Positions 48,125 to 56,718 of a stretch of DNA of 64,000 nucleotides are shown piece by piece. Below the pieces are notes generated by a model that saw nothing but the letters and a program-made list of their open reading frames with translations, was not told where the DNA came from and ran no database searches. Origin of the DNA: DATARH01 sp036008175 (GTDB lineage: Bacteria > Pseudomonadota > Alphaproteobacteria > ATCC43930 > CGMCC-115725); contig DASYOB010000004.1 in the NCBI GenBank assembly GCA_036008175.1, positions 1-64,000 of the forward strand. The letters run 5' to 3'. The translations under genes and the position numbers were made by a program. The number at the start of each line of letters is the position of its first letter. Within the stretch, counting starts at the first letter, position 1.

Positions 48125-49978
48125 TCATTTCTGCACCTGGCCCTTTTTCACCTCGACGGTCTGTTCGGCCTTTGGATCGACCCACCAGGTATCGAGGCCG
48201 AAGCCGTATTTGGGCGACACCTCCGGACGGCGAAACTTGTCCCAATAAGCGATCCAGGATGCCCCGAGATGAAATTGCGGGATCACGTAGTAGCCATATT
48301 GCAGCACCCGGTCGAGCGCCCGGGTATGCGCGACGAGGCTGGCGCGGTCGGGCGCGCGAATCAGCTCCTCGATCAACTCGTCGATGACCGGGCTCTTGAT
48401 GCCGAGGGTATTCCGGCTGCCCTGTTCGTCGGCAGCCTTCGAACCCCAAAACTCGCGTTGCTCGTTGCCGGGCGACAACGACTGGCCAAACACTTCGATT
48501 GCCATGTCGTAGTCAAAGGTTTCCATGCGTTTTTCGTATTGCGCGGTGTCGACCGTTCGCACATGCGCGGTGATCCCCATGCGTTTCAGGTTCTGCGCGA
48601 AGGGCAGCACGATCCGCTCCATCTGCGGGTCGTTGAGCAGGATCTCGAACTCGAAGGGCTGGCCGGTCTTGTCGTTGACGAGTTGCTCGTTCTTGAAGCT
48701 CCAGCCCGCATCCTTCAGCAGCATCAGAGCCTGACGCAGGCCGTCGCGGATATTGCCCGAGCCATCGTATTTGGGCGGGTCGTATTCCTTGGTGAAGACC
48801 TCGTCGGGGACCTTGCCGCGAAACGGTTCTAGGATTTTCAGCTCCTCGCCCTGCGGCGTTCCGGTCGCGGCCAACTCGGAATTGTCAAAGTAGCTGCGGG
48901 TCCGAGTGTAGAGGCCGTAAAACAGGTTCTTGTTCGACCATTCGAAATCGAAGGCGTAGGCGAGCGCCTGCCGCACCTTCGGGTCCTGAAACAATGGTCG
49001 GCGCAGATTGTAGCCGAAGCCCTGCATGCCGCTCGGCAGCTGGTTCGGTATCTGCTCCTTCTTGATCAGCCCCTCGCTCAGCGCCGGGCTGTCGTAGCCG
49101 GTTGCCCAGGATTTCGAGGAGTTCTCGCGGCGGATATCGTACTGCCCGGCCTTGAACGCTTCGAGCGCGATCGTGCCGTCGCGGTAATAGTCATAGCGGA
49201 TCACGTCGACATTGAAGCGGCCCTTGTTGACCGGCAGGTTGGCGGCCCAATAATCGGGCACCCGGCGATAGGTAATCGAGCGGCCCGGGTCAACCGAGTC
49301 GATCTTGTACGGGCCGCTGCCCAGCGGCGGATCGAGTGTCGTCTTCTCGAAGTCGCGGTTTGACCAGTAGGCTTTCGACAGCACCGGCATTTCGCCGAGA
49401 ATCGACGGCAGTTCACGGTTCTCGGCAGATTTGAAGGTGAATCGCACACCGCGATCGCCCTCCTTCTCGACCTTGGTCACGTCGCCGTAATAGGAGCGGT
49501 ACATCGGCGCGCCCTTGGCGCGGAGCGTGTCGAAGGTCCAGACGACATCGTCCGGAGTGATCGGCGAGCCGTCGTGAAAGCGCGCCTCCTTCCGCAGGGT
49601 GAAGAGGACCGACAGCTTGTCGGGAGCGACATCGACGCTTTCGGCGATGAGGCCGTAATTGCTGCCGGGCTCGTCTTCCGAGCGGGTCATCAGCTCTTCG
49701 AAAATCTGACCGATCCCAGCGGCGGGCACGCCCTTGACGACAAAGGGATTGAGCGTGTCGTAGGTGCCGATCGCCGAGAGTTTCATCGTCCCGCCCTTCG
49801 GCGCGTTCGGGTTGGCGTATTCGAAATTCTTGAAGTCCGGCGGGTATTTCAAATCGCCAAACAGCGAGAGCCCGGAGGTCCCGGCCGCTGCCAGTGCCGC
49901 GATCGCGAACAGCGGCAAACCGAGGCTGGAAAGGGCAGCCGATAACCTGCGCATGGTCTTCCTCGCGATCGCCTTCAT
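48125..49978 (-). CDS. yejA: YejA-type periplasmic peptide-binding protein
   Basis: A 617-residue extracellular solute-binding protein (SBP family 5, cluster C) with a signal peptide of about 33 residues. YejA markers include GDLKYPPDFKNFEYANPNAPKGG near the mature N-terminus, YDTLNPFVVKGVPAAGI, RKEARFHDGSPITPDDVVWTFD and the C-terminal VIPQFHLGASWIAYWDKFRRP. It would bind oligopeptides for the YejB permease encoded next. Its ATG overlaps the hisN stop by four bases (ATGA), so it is translationally coupled to hisN. Confidence 0.94.
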   Translation of the reverse strand: MKAIARKTMRRLSAALSSLGLPLFAIAALAAAGTSGLSLFGDLKYPPDFKNFEYANPNAPKGGTMKLSAIGTYDTLNPFVVKGVPAAGIGQIFEELMTRSEDEPGSNYGLIAESVDVAPDKLSVLFTLRKEARFHDGSPITPDDVVWTFDTLRAKGAPMYRSYYGDVTKVEKEGDRGVRFTFKSAENRELPSILGEMPVLSKAYWSNRDFEKTTLDPPLGSGPYKIDSVDPGRSITYRRVPDYWAANLPVNKGRFNVDVIRYDYYRDGTIALEAFKAGQYDIRRENSSKSWATGYDSPALSEGLIKKEQIPNQLPSGMQGFGYNLRRPLFQDPKVRQALAYAFDFEWSNKNLFYGLYTRTRSYFDNSELAATGTPQGEELKILEPFRGKVPDEVFTKEYDPPKYDGSGNIRDGLRQALMLLKDAGWSFKNEQLVNDKTGQPFEFEILLNDPQMERIVLPFAQNLKRMGITAHVRTVDTAQYEKRMETFDYDMAIEVFGQSLSPGNEQREFWGSKAADEQGSRNTLGIKSPVIDELIEELIRAPDRASLVAHTRALDRVLQYGYYVIPQFHLGASWIAYWDKFRRPEVSPKYGFGLDTWWVDPKAEQTVEVKKGQVQK

Positions 49979-50748
49979 CCGGCTAATAACGCCAGAGCCT
50001 CGCGATGCGCACGCGCATCGCCGGCAATCAGCACGCGGCCGTCCGAAGCCAAATTAAGCGGCCGGCCTTGCCAGTCGGTCGCGATCCCGCCGGCGCCTTC
50101 TACGATCGGCAGCATCGCGCTGAAATCATAGGGCTTGAGGCTTGCCTCGATGACCACGTCGATGAAGCCGTGAGCGAGGAGACCGTAGGCGTAGCAATCG
50201 GCGCCGAAGCGGACGAGCTTGGCGGCGCCGGAGACGCGAGCGAAGGCGGCAGCGTCCTCGCCCCGGAACATGTCGGGGCTGGTGGCGAATACCGTCGCCG
50301 GCGCGAGCGCCGGGCACGGGCGGCAACGGATCGGATTGCCGTTGAATGTAGCGGGTTGGCCGGCAGCGCCGATCCAGCGCTCGCGCGATATCGGCTGGTC
50401 GATGATGCCGACAACGGGCCGCCCGGCCCGGGCGAGGGCGATCAGCGTGCCGAACAACGGCACGCCGCTGATGAAGGATTTGGTGCCGTCGATCGGATCG
50501 AGCACCCAGACGAATTCGGCTCCCTCGCGCTCGCGGCCGAATTCCTCGCCGATGATGCCATGCTCCGGAAAGCGCGCCGCGATTAGCTGCCGCATCGCCG
50601 TTTCGGCGGCGCGATCGGCCACTGTTACCGGCGACAGATCGGGCTTGTCTTCGACCTGGAGTTTCTGGCGGAAATGCGGGCGAATCGCCGCTCCAGCCGC
50701 GTCGGCAAGTTCGGCGGCGAGTGCCAGGAAAGGGTCAAGCTCGCCCAC
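49975..50748 (-). CDS. hisN: Histidinol-phosphatase, inositol monophosphatase family
   Basis: A 257-residue Mg2+-dependent phosphatase of the inositol monophosphatase fold. Motif A is WVLDPIDGTKSFISGVPLFGTLIAL, the upstream Glu is in IIGEEFG and motif B is LKPYDFSAMLPIVEGAGG. The DPIDGTKSF version with the SGxP continuation is the histidinol-phosphatase (HisN) type, giving the penultimate step of histidine synthesis, but a general sugar or inositol phosphatase cannot be excluded. It lies seven bases after the cytochrome c stop and overlaps yejA. Confidence 0.87.
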   Translation of the reverse strand: MGELDPFLALAAELADAAGAAIRPHFRQKLQVEDKPDLSPVTVADRAAETAMRQLIAARFPEHGIIGEEFGREREGAEFVWVLDPIDGTKSFISGVPLFGTLIALARAGRPVVGIIDQPISRERWIGAAGQPATFNGNPIRCRPCPALAPATVFATSPDMFRGEDAAAFARVSGAAKLVRFGADCYAYGLLAHGFIDVVIEASLKPYDFSAMLPIVEGAGGIATDWQGRPLNLASDGRVLIAGDARAHREALALLAG

Positions 50749-50755
50749 CGTCCTC

Positions 50756-51289
50756 CTATTTCAAGCTTTCGAGATAGGCGACAACATCGGCCCGGTCCTG
50801 CACTTTCGGCAGGCCGGGGAAGGTCATCTTGGTGCCCTTCGCGAACTCCTGCGGCTTGAACAGCCACACATTGAGTTTATCCGGGTCCCATTTATCGTCC
50901 TTGTGCGCGAGCAGCGCCGACGAGAACTGGTAGCCTGGCACGCCGGCGATATTCTCGTCCATCACGCCGTAGAGATTGGGGCCGATCTTGTTGGCGCCGC
51001 CCTTATCGAAGGTATGGCATTGCAGGCAGACCTTGGCGACCTGCTCGCCATGCTTCGGATCGGCCTTGGCCATCGCCGGCTCGATCGACTCGACCGCGGG
51101 AGCCGCCGCCTGTTGCGCTCCGCCTGCCGGCGCGGCCGGGGCGCCGCCTTCGGCGCCGGGCGGGACGTAGACCGGTTGTTCCAGGTGCTTCGGCCGGACC
51201 AGCTCGCTGGCGAGAATACCCGTGACCATGGCGACGATCATTGCCGTCAGCACCGATGCAATGATCTTGTTCCACTCGAAAGACGACAT
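50756..51289 (-). CDS. Membrane-anchored class I cytochrome c (CycM-like)
   Basis: A 177-residue cytochrome c held to the membrane by an uncleaved N-terminal helix (IIASVLTAMIVAMVTGILASEL). An Ala/Pro/Gln-rich linker spans about residues 40-65. The haem motif is CLQCH in KVCLQCHTFDKGG, GPNLYGV follows, and the axial Met is in KGTKMTFPGLP. It resembles CycM (cytochrome c552), which links the bc1 complex to the terminal oxidase in rhizobia. ATG 51289 was chosen as it begins the anchor. It diverges from kdsB, the usual alphaproteobacterial neighbour. Confidence 0.92.
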   Translation of the reverse strand: MSSFEWNKIIASVLTAMIVAMVTGILASELVRPKHLEQPVYVPPGAEGGAPAAPAGGAQQAAAPAVESIEPAMAKADPKHGEQVAKVCLQCHTFDKGGANKIGPNLYGVMDENIAGVPGYQFSSALLAHKDDKWDPDKLNVWLFKPQEFAKGTKMTFPGLPKVQDRADVVAYLESLK

Positions 51290-51450
51290 CGGCGTCCCTT
51301 CGGATTCTCCCCTGAGCCGCAGAAGGGCGAACCCAACGGCGCGCCGCAGAAAATCGGATTCCCGGCGGCAACTCAACCGAATTATTGCGCTTCCGGCGAG
51401 CAAACGAACCGGGCATCTTGTCGCTCCCGGTTACCTCGAACGCTGGTATC

Positions 51451-52209
51451 GTGACCGCGCTGCCGAAGAACCCGATCGTTCTGATCCCGACCCGGCTCGC
51501 CTCCGCTCGACTGCCGAGAAAGGCGCTCGCCGAGATCGCCGGCTCGCCGATGATTCTGCACGTTTGGCGTCGAGCCGTCGCCGCCGAGGTAGGGCGGGTG
51601 GTGGTCGCCTGCGGCGATCGCGAGATCGCGGATGTGGTGGAGCGGGCCGGCGGCCGGGCGGTGATGACCGACCCGGCGCTGCCGACCGGCTCCGACCGGA
51701 TCCATGCCGCGATCAATGTCCTCGACCCCGGCCGCGCGCACGATGCGGTCATCAACGTGCAGGGCGACATGCCGATGCTCGACCCCGCCGCGATTCGGCT
51801 CGCGGTAGCCGCGCTTGAAGATCCCGAGACCGACATCGCCACCCTGGCCGCCGAGATCGCCGATCCGGCCGCCCTCCACGAGGCGAGCGTCAACAAGGTG
51901 GTCGCCGGCTTTGCCGATCCGAATCGGCCCACGCGCGCATTGTATTTTTCGAAGGCGCCGGTGCCGTGGGGCGAGGGCCCGCATTACGAGCATGTCGGAC
52001 TCTATGCCTATCGTCGCGCCGCGCTGGAGCGCTATGTGAGCCTGCCGCGCGGCATCCTCGAACAGCGCGAGCGATTGGAGCAGCTGCGCGCTCTGGAAGC
52101 CGGGATGAGAATCTCGGTCAGTCTGATCGATCCGGCCCGGCTCGGCGTTCAGGTCGACACCCCGGCCGATCTCGACCGCGCCCGCAAGCTGCTGCAACAC
52201 GGTTCCTGA
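51451..52209 (+). CDS. kdsB: 3-deoxy-manno-octulosonate cytidylyltransferase
   Basis: A 252-residue CMP-Kdo synthetase that activates Kdo for lipopolysaccharide inner core synthesis. Typical segments are IVLIPTRLASARLPRKALAEIAG (CTP-binding), VACGDREIADVVERAGGRAVMT, GSDRIHAAI, INVQGDMPMLDP and the C-terminal GVQVDTPADLDRAR. GTG 51451 gives the family length; a TTG at 51385 would add 22 unlikely residues. It is followed two bases later by pheA, so the two genes form an operon. Confidence 0.93.
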   Translation: MTALPKNPIVLIPTRLASARLPRKALAEIAGSPMILHVWRRAVAAEVGRVVVACGDREIADVVERAGGRAVMTDPALPTGSDRIHAAINVLDPGRAHDAVINVQGDMPMLDPAAIRLAVAALEDPETDIATLAAEIADPAALHEASVNKVVAGFADPNRPTRALYFSKAPVPWGEGPHYEHVGLYAYRRAALERYVSLPRGILEQRERLEQLRALEAGMRISVSLIDPARLGVQVDTPADLDRARKLLQHGS

Positions 52210-52211
52210 CG

Positions 52212-53081
52212 ATGTCCGATCCGGCCCAGACGATCGCCTTCCAGGGCGCGCCCGGCGCCTACTCCGATCTCGCCTGCCGGCGCGTGTTCCCGGCGATGAC
52301 GACCTTGCCTTGCGCGGCCTTCGAGGATGCCTTTGCCGCGGTGCGCGACGGCGCGGCGGCGCTGGCGATGATGCCGATCGAGAACTCGGTCGCCGGCCGC
52401 GTCGCCGACATCCACCACCTGATGCCGGATTCGGGCCTCTACATCATCGCCGAGCATTTCGAGCGGGTGGAGCACCACCTCCTCGCCCTGCCCGGCGCCT
52501 CTATCGACAAGATCCGCGCGGTGCGCAGCCATGTCCACGCGCTGTCACAATGCCGCGATTTCCTGCGCGCCCACGGGCTTACTCCGGTGGTGCGGGCCGA
52601 CACGGCCGGCAGCGCCTCAGAGATCAAAGAGCTCGGCGACCCCTCGATCGCCGCGATCGCCTCGGAGCTGGCCGGCCGGATCTACGGCCTCGTCTCGCTC
52701 GCCGAGAACATCGAGGACGCCGAGCACAACACAACCCGGTTTCTGATCATGTCGCGCGAGCCGAAGCGGGCGCCGCGCGGCGGGCCGACGGTCACCACCT
52801 TCGTCTTCAATGTCCGCAACGTGCCGGCGGCGCTGTACAAAGCGCTCGGCGGTTTCGCCACCAACGGCGTCAATATGACCAAGCTGGAAAGCTACATGGT
52901 CGGCGGCCGCTTCGCGGCGACGCAGTTCTACGCCGATGTCGAGGCGCACCCGGACGATCGCCCGCTGAAATTGGCGCTTGAAGAGCTCGCTTTCTTCTCG
53001 ACCGAGGTGAAGATCCTTGGCGTCTACCCGGCGCACCCGGCGCGCATCGAGGCGCGCCAGGCCGAGCGTCAGGCCGACTGA
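52212..53081 (+). CDS. pheA: Prephenate dehydratase with ACT domain
   Basis: A 289-residue monofunctional prephenate dehydratase that makes phenylpyruvate in phenylalanine synthesis. The catalytic domain has IAFQGAPGAYSDLACRRVFP, MMPIENSVAGRVADIHHL, and the Thr-Arg-Phe catalytic motif in EDAEHNTTRFLIMSRE. A C-terminal ACT domain (TTFVFNVRNVPAALYKALGGFATNGVNMTKLESYM) gives phenylalanine feedback control; the ESY (ESRP-like) motif is a variant. It has no chorismate mutase domain. Overlap with the kdsB end is typical of the order in alphaproteobacteria. Confidence 0.96.
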   Translation: MSDPAQTIAFQGAPGAYSDLACRRVFPAMTTLPCAAFEDAFAAVRDGAAALAMMPIENSVAGRVADIHHLMPDSGLYIIAEHFERVEHHLLALPGASIDKIRAVRSHVHALSQCRDFLRAHGLTPVVRADTAGSASEIKELGDPSIAAIASELAGRIYGLVSLAENIEDAEHNTTRFLIMSREPKRAPRGGPTVTTFVFNVRNVPAALYKALGGFATNGVNMTKLESYMVGGRFAATQFYADVEAHPDDRPLKLALEELAFFSTEVKILGVYPAHPARIEARQAERQAD

Positions 53082-53096
53082 GGCGCTCCGAGCGGC

Positions 53097-53351
53097 CTAG
53101 CGCCGCGCGCGGCGCGCGGGCGAGCGCCGGCGGCGGGCGGGTGCGCGACGGGGTTTTGGACGCTTCCGGCGCAATTTGAGCGCCGCGAGACTGCGTGCAT
53201 CCGCGACCAGCGCGACCGGCAAGAGCACGAGGGCCAGCGCCATGATCCCGCTGGCGGCCCGCCCGAGCCGGGAGAGGTCGGCAGCCACCACGGCCAGTCC
53301 GAGCAGCGTGCCGCCGGCGAAGAGCAGCAGGGCCGCCTTGGTGTAGCGCAT
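53097..53351 (-). CDS. Small two-helix membrane protein with Arg/Lys/Pro tail
   Basis: An 84-residue protein of unknown function. Two membrane helices (about residues 5-24 and 32-50) are followed by a cytoplasmic tail with a striking basic run (KLRRKRPKPRRAPARRRRS) to the end. It could contact nucleic acid or acidic lipid; this is inference. Start ATG has no strong ribosome site. It is convergent with pheA and precedes no obvious partner. Confidence 0.5.
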   Translation of the reverse strand: MRYTKAALLLFAGGTLLGLAVVAADLSRLGRAASGIMALALVLLPVALVADARSLAALKLRRKRPKPRRAPARRRRSPARRARR

Positions 53352-53420
53352 CGCGTTCCTGTTGCGATCTTCGTGCCATTCCCGGGCGCCGAAACAAGCC
53401 GGCGGCCGCGGTGGAATGGC

Positions 53421-54260
53421 TTAGCGCGGCCGGTCGCCGGCGAGGGTCACCCGGTGCATGACCCGGCGGAAGCCGTGATAATCGTTGATCGGATTGTGCT
53501 GGGCGCAGCGATTGTCCCAGAAGGCAAGCGAGCCCTTCTCCCAGCGGAAGCGGCAGGTGAATTCAGGCCGGGTCTGATGCGCGAACAGGGAGCGCAGCAG
53601 CGGCGCGCTTTCCTCTTCGGTCATGTCCTTGAAGCGCACGGTGTGCCCGCCATTGACGTAGAGCGCTTTCCTCCCGGTCTCCGGATGGGTGCGCACGACC
53701 GGGTGCGAGGCCTCGTATTCGGCACGGGCAGCGGGATTGGCGCCGTCGCGCATGCGGTCCTCGCGGGTCTTGGTGGTGTCCGCCTTGGTCGAGGAATTGA
53801 CCGCGACGAGGCCGTCGAGCAGCCGCCGCATTCCCGGCGACAGGGTCTCATAGGCGAGATACATGTTGGCGAACAGCGTGTCGCCGCCATAGGCGGGCAC
53901 CTCGCGCGCGATCAGCATCGTCCCCATTGGCGGGATCTCGAGATACGTGGTGTCGCTGTGCCAGAGTCCGCCGAAATTGACCTTCTCGTGCTCCAGCTTC
54001 ACGACCGGGGTGATTTCCGGAAAGCCCGCGATGCCCGTGACGAACGGATATTCGATCGGCTCGCCGAGACGACGGGCGAAGGCCAGAAACCGGGCCGGCG
54101 GCAGGTCCTGGTCGCGGAAGAAGATGACAAGGTGGTCGAGCCAGGCGCGGCGGATTTCCGCGATTGTGTCGTCGTCGAGCGGCGCCGACAAATCGACCCC
54201 TGAGATCTCCGCACCAATCGCCCCGGCGATCGGGCGAACCCCGATCGAATTCTTCCGCAT
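53421..54260 (-). CDS. TauD/TfdA-family 2-oxoglutarate dioxygenase
   Basis: A 279-residue Fe(II)/2-oxoglutarate-dependent dioxygenase. The facial triad is His/Asp in GGLWHSDTTYLEIPP and the distal His in FRRVMHRVTLAGD; the 2-oxoglutarate Arg lies just after it. N-terminal GAEISGVDLSAPLDDDTIAEIRRAWLDHLVIFFRDQ is typical. It hydroxylates and so breaks down a substrate such as a sulfonate, an aryloxyacetate or a carnitine-like compound; which one is unknown. It is upstream of no sulfonate transporter, but an MHS transporter gene lies 89 bases away on the same strand. Confidence 0.92.
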   Translation of the reverse strand: MRKNSIGVRPIAGAIGAEISGVDLSAPLDDDTIAEIRRAWLDHLVIFFRDQDLPPARFLAFARRLGEPIEYPFVTGIAGFPEITPVVKLEHEKVNFGGLWHSDTTYLEIPPMGTMLIAREVPAYGGDTLFANMYLAYETLSPGMRRLLDGLVAVNSSTKADTTKTREDRMRDGANPAARAEYEASHPVVRTHPETGRKALYVNGGHTVRFKDMTEEESAPLLRSLFAHQTRPEFTCRFRWEKGSLAFWDNRCAQHNPINDYHGFRRVMHRVTLAGDRPR

Positions 54261-54349
54261 CGGTCCCGATCCTTGGCTCTGACCTCCCGGATGTCAGGGC
54301 TCCTTTCGCCCTATGGTGCCGGGCTGTCAAGCATTCGCGAGAGGGGGGC

Positions 54350-55675
54350 TCAAGCGTGCTCCTCGGAGATGTCGCGATTGGTGTAGTCGGGCATCATCAC
54401 GGTCGCCACGATAGTCACGATCGAGCAAAACAAGATATAGACCGCGATCACATAGCCCGAGCCGAAGGCGGCGAGCAACGCCGTTGCGATCAGCGGCGCG
54501 GGTCCGCCGGAGATTACCGAGGAGAGCTGGTAGCCAATCGAGCAGCCGCTGTAGCGCAGCCGCGGCGTGAAACATTCCGCGATCAGAGCCGCCTGCGGCC
54601 CGTACAGGATGTCGTGCGGCACGAAGGACAGGACGATGCCGAGAAAGATCCACTGCGGCACCATCGTGTTCAGCATCGCGAAGTAGATGAACCCGAAAAT
54701 GCCGGTCGCGACCGCGCCGATCAGGTAGATGCGCTTGCGGCCGAACCGGTCGGAGAGATGGCCGGCCAGCGGGATCGTGATGAACGACACCAGCCCCGCG
54801 CAGATCAGCGATTCGAGCAGAAAGTCGCGCGACTGATGCAGCACCTGGGTGCCATAGGCGAAGATGAAAGCGAGATAGATGTAGGCCGGCGCCTGCTCGG
54901 CCATGCGCGCCAGCGCCGCGAGGACGATCTCCTTCGGCTGACGCTTGATCACCTCGATGACCGGCACGCGTTCGACGCGCTGTTCCGCGACGAGGCGCTG
55001 GAATGCGGGGGTTTCGAGAATCCCGAGCCGGATATAGAGCCCGATCGCGACCATAACGATGCTGAGCAGGAACGGGATGCGCCAGCCCCAGACCAGGAAC
55101 TGGTCGCCGGAAATCCCGCTGAACACGAATACCGCGAGGTTGGCCAGCAGCAAGCCGGCGGGTCCGCCGAATTGCGGCCAGGAAGTGATAAAGCCGCGAT
55201 GCTTGTTGGTGCGTGCCCACTCCATCGACAGCAATACCGAGCCGCCCCATTCGCCACCGACCCCGATACCCTGGATGAAGCGGACGATCGTCAGCACTAC
55301 CGCGCCCCAGATCCCGATCGACTCGTAAGTCGGGACCAAACCGACCGCGAAGGTCGCCAGCCCGGTGATCAGCAAGGTCGCTATCAGCGCCGCCTTGCGG
55401 CCGATGCGGTCGCCGTAATGGCCGAAGATCGCGGCGCCGATCGGACGCGCGATAAACCCGACGGTGTAGACCGCGAAGGCCTCCAGCACGCCGACCAGGG
55501 GATCGGATTTTGGGAAGAACAGCTTGCCGAAAACCAGCCCCGTAACGATGCTGTAGAGCAGGAAATCGTACCATTCGATCGTGGTGCCCACCGTGCTGGC
55601 GATGACCGCACGGCGCAGCTGCCGCCGGTGCTCGGCCTCGGGTAGAGCAACCGAAACGATATCGACGGCCGTCAT
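54350..55675 (-). CDS. MHS-family (ProP/ShiA-like) MFS transporter
   Basis: A 441-residue, twelve-helix metabolite:H+ symporter of the MHS family. Markers are IASTVGTTIEWYDFLLYSIVTGLVF in helix 1, the loop motif GHYGDRIGRKAALI between helices 2 and 3, VRFIQGIGVGGEWGGSVLLSMEW and the second GHLSDRFGRKRIYLIG. The family takes up carboxylates, betaines and aromatic acids. It is followed by the TauD-type dioxygenase and preceded by an aldolase gene, which places it as the likely importer for the cluster. A 16-base palindrome lies 37 bases before its ATG. Confidence 0.93.
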   Translation of the reverse strand: MTAVDIVSVALPEAEHRRQLRRAVIASTVGTTIEWYDFLLYSIVTGLVFGKLFFPKSDPLVGVLEAFAVYTVGFIARPIGAAIFGHYGDRIGRKAALIATLLITGLATFAVGLVPTYESIGIWGAVVLTIVRFIQGIGVGGEWGGSVLLSMEWARTNKHRGFITSWPQFGGPAGLLLANLAVFVFSGISGDQFLVWGWRIPFLLSIVMVAIGLYIRLGILETPAFQRLVAEQRVERVPVIEVIKRQPKEIVLAALARMAEQAPAYIYLAFIFAYGTQVLHQSRDFLLESLICAGLVSFITIPLAGHLSDRFGRKRIYLIGAVATGIFGFIYFAMLNTMVPQWIFLGIVLSFVPHDILYGPQAALIAECFTPRLRYSGCSIGYQLSSVISGGPAPLIATALLAAFGSGYVIAVYILFCSIVTIVATVMMPDYTNRDISEEHA

Positions 55676-55711
55676 TGCAGTTTCCTCCCGTTCCGATTGG
55701 TTTATTCGGCT

Positions 55712-55727
55712 TTAATTCGGGAATTAA
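55712..55727. promoter_or_regulatory. Palindrome upstream of the MHS transporter
   Basis: TTAATTC-GG-GAATTAA is a perfect 7+2+7 palindrome in an A+T-rich stretch, 37 bases upstream of the transporter start codon (- strand). Position and symmetry fit a binding site for a dimeric regulator such as the IclR- or GntR-type. No second copy was found by eye in the window. Confidence 0.45.
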
Positions 55728-55853
55728 GAACGCGACTCAACCACCGCGTCAACCACCGCCACCCGCCTCAATCGCCCCTACGGAGCCCAGCCGCGGCGCA
55801 GCAATGCTCGCTTACGGCTGCATTCGTGAAAACCGGGCGCCTGACCCCTGGCC

Positions 55854-56645
55854 CTAGCCCAGCAGTTTCCGCTGCGCCGCGCACTGCTCCTGCATCGAGC
55901 GCAACAGCCGCGCTTCCGGGGTCGGAGCGCAATTCGAATAGCCGGCGCCGAGCTCCTTGAGCTGCGCCGCGTTGCGCGGGAAGGCGGCGTGGTTGAGCGG
56001 CAGCGCGAGGCGCGCTCCGGCGCCCTTCCTGACCGCTTCGCGCACCCGGTCGATAGCGGCGACCAGCCGCGGATGATCGGGATGGCCGCTGACCCCGAGC
56101 GAGCGCGACAGATCCGACGGCCCGACCGCCAGCAGATCGACCCCGGGGACGGCGGCGATTTCGTCGATGCGTTCGACCGCCGCCATGTCCTCGATCATGC
56201 AGGCGAGCAGGATCTCGCGGTTCGACTTCGCCATGTGTTCAAGGAGCGGCGTGTTGCCGAAATCGGCTGCGCGGCTGCCCGCCGCCATGCCGCGATCGCC
56301 CTCGGGCGGGTAGCGCACCGCCTGAACCGCCGCACGCGCGGTCTCCGGGTCAGAGACATGCGGAACCTGAATGCCCTGCACGCCCTGGTCGAGCAGGCGC
56401 AGGATGAAGGCGGGGTCGAAGCCTGGGGTGCGCACGATCGAGGTGATGCCGACCCGCTCGGCCGCCATGACCATCAGCGACACGTCGTGCAGGTCGAAGG
56501 CGGTGTGCTCCATGTCGATAAACGCGGCGTCAAAGCCGGCCAGCCCGATGATCTCGACGATCTGCGGATCGGCGATGCCGCCGGTATGGGTGCCGAGGGC
56601 GAGCCCGCCTTGGGCCATAATCCGCTTGACCCGGTTATCTTGCAT
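55854..56645 (-). CDS. HpcH/HpaI-family class II aldolase
   Basis: A 263-residue metal-dependent aldolase of the HpcH/HpaI family, which cleaves or forms 4-hydroxy-2-oxo acids with pyruvate as one product. Typical segments are LGTHTGGIADPQIVEIIGLAGFDAAFIDMEHTAFD (Glu metal ligand), RTPGFDPAFILRLLDQGVQGIQVPHV and the CMIEDMAAVERIDEIAAVPGVDLLAVGPSDLSRSLG block (Glu and Asp). Substrate aldehyde is unknown. It sits between the MHS transporter and the alpha/beta hydrolase on the same strand. Confidence 0.92.
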   Translation of the reverse strand: MQDNRVKRIMAQGGLALGTHTGGIADPQIVEIIGLAGFDAAFIDMEHTAFDLHDVSLMVMAAERVGITSIVRTPGFDPAFILRLLDQGVQGIQVPHVSDPETARAAVQAVRYPPEGDRGMAAGSRAADFGNTPLLEHMAKSNREILLACMIEDMAAVERIDEIAAVPGVDLLAVGPSDLSRSLGVSGHPDHPRLVAAIDRVREAVRKGAGARLALPLNHAAFPRNAAQLKELGAGYSNCAPTPEARLLRSMQEQCAAQRKLLG

Positions 56646-56718
56646 TGTCTCCTCCCGAATGCAGAATTTTCACCCCCGCCCGCTGGCGGAGAGGGTTGGG
56701 CGCTCGGCGAGATAGTCG

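Noticed and set aside
54164..55645. A 493-codon open frame on the + strand
   Set aside because: Antisense to the MHS transporter; Asp/Arg/Gln-rich shadow translation.
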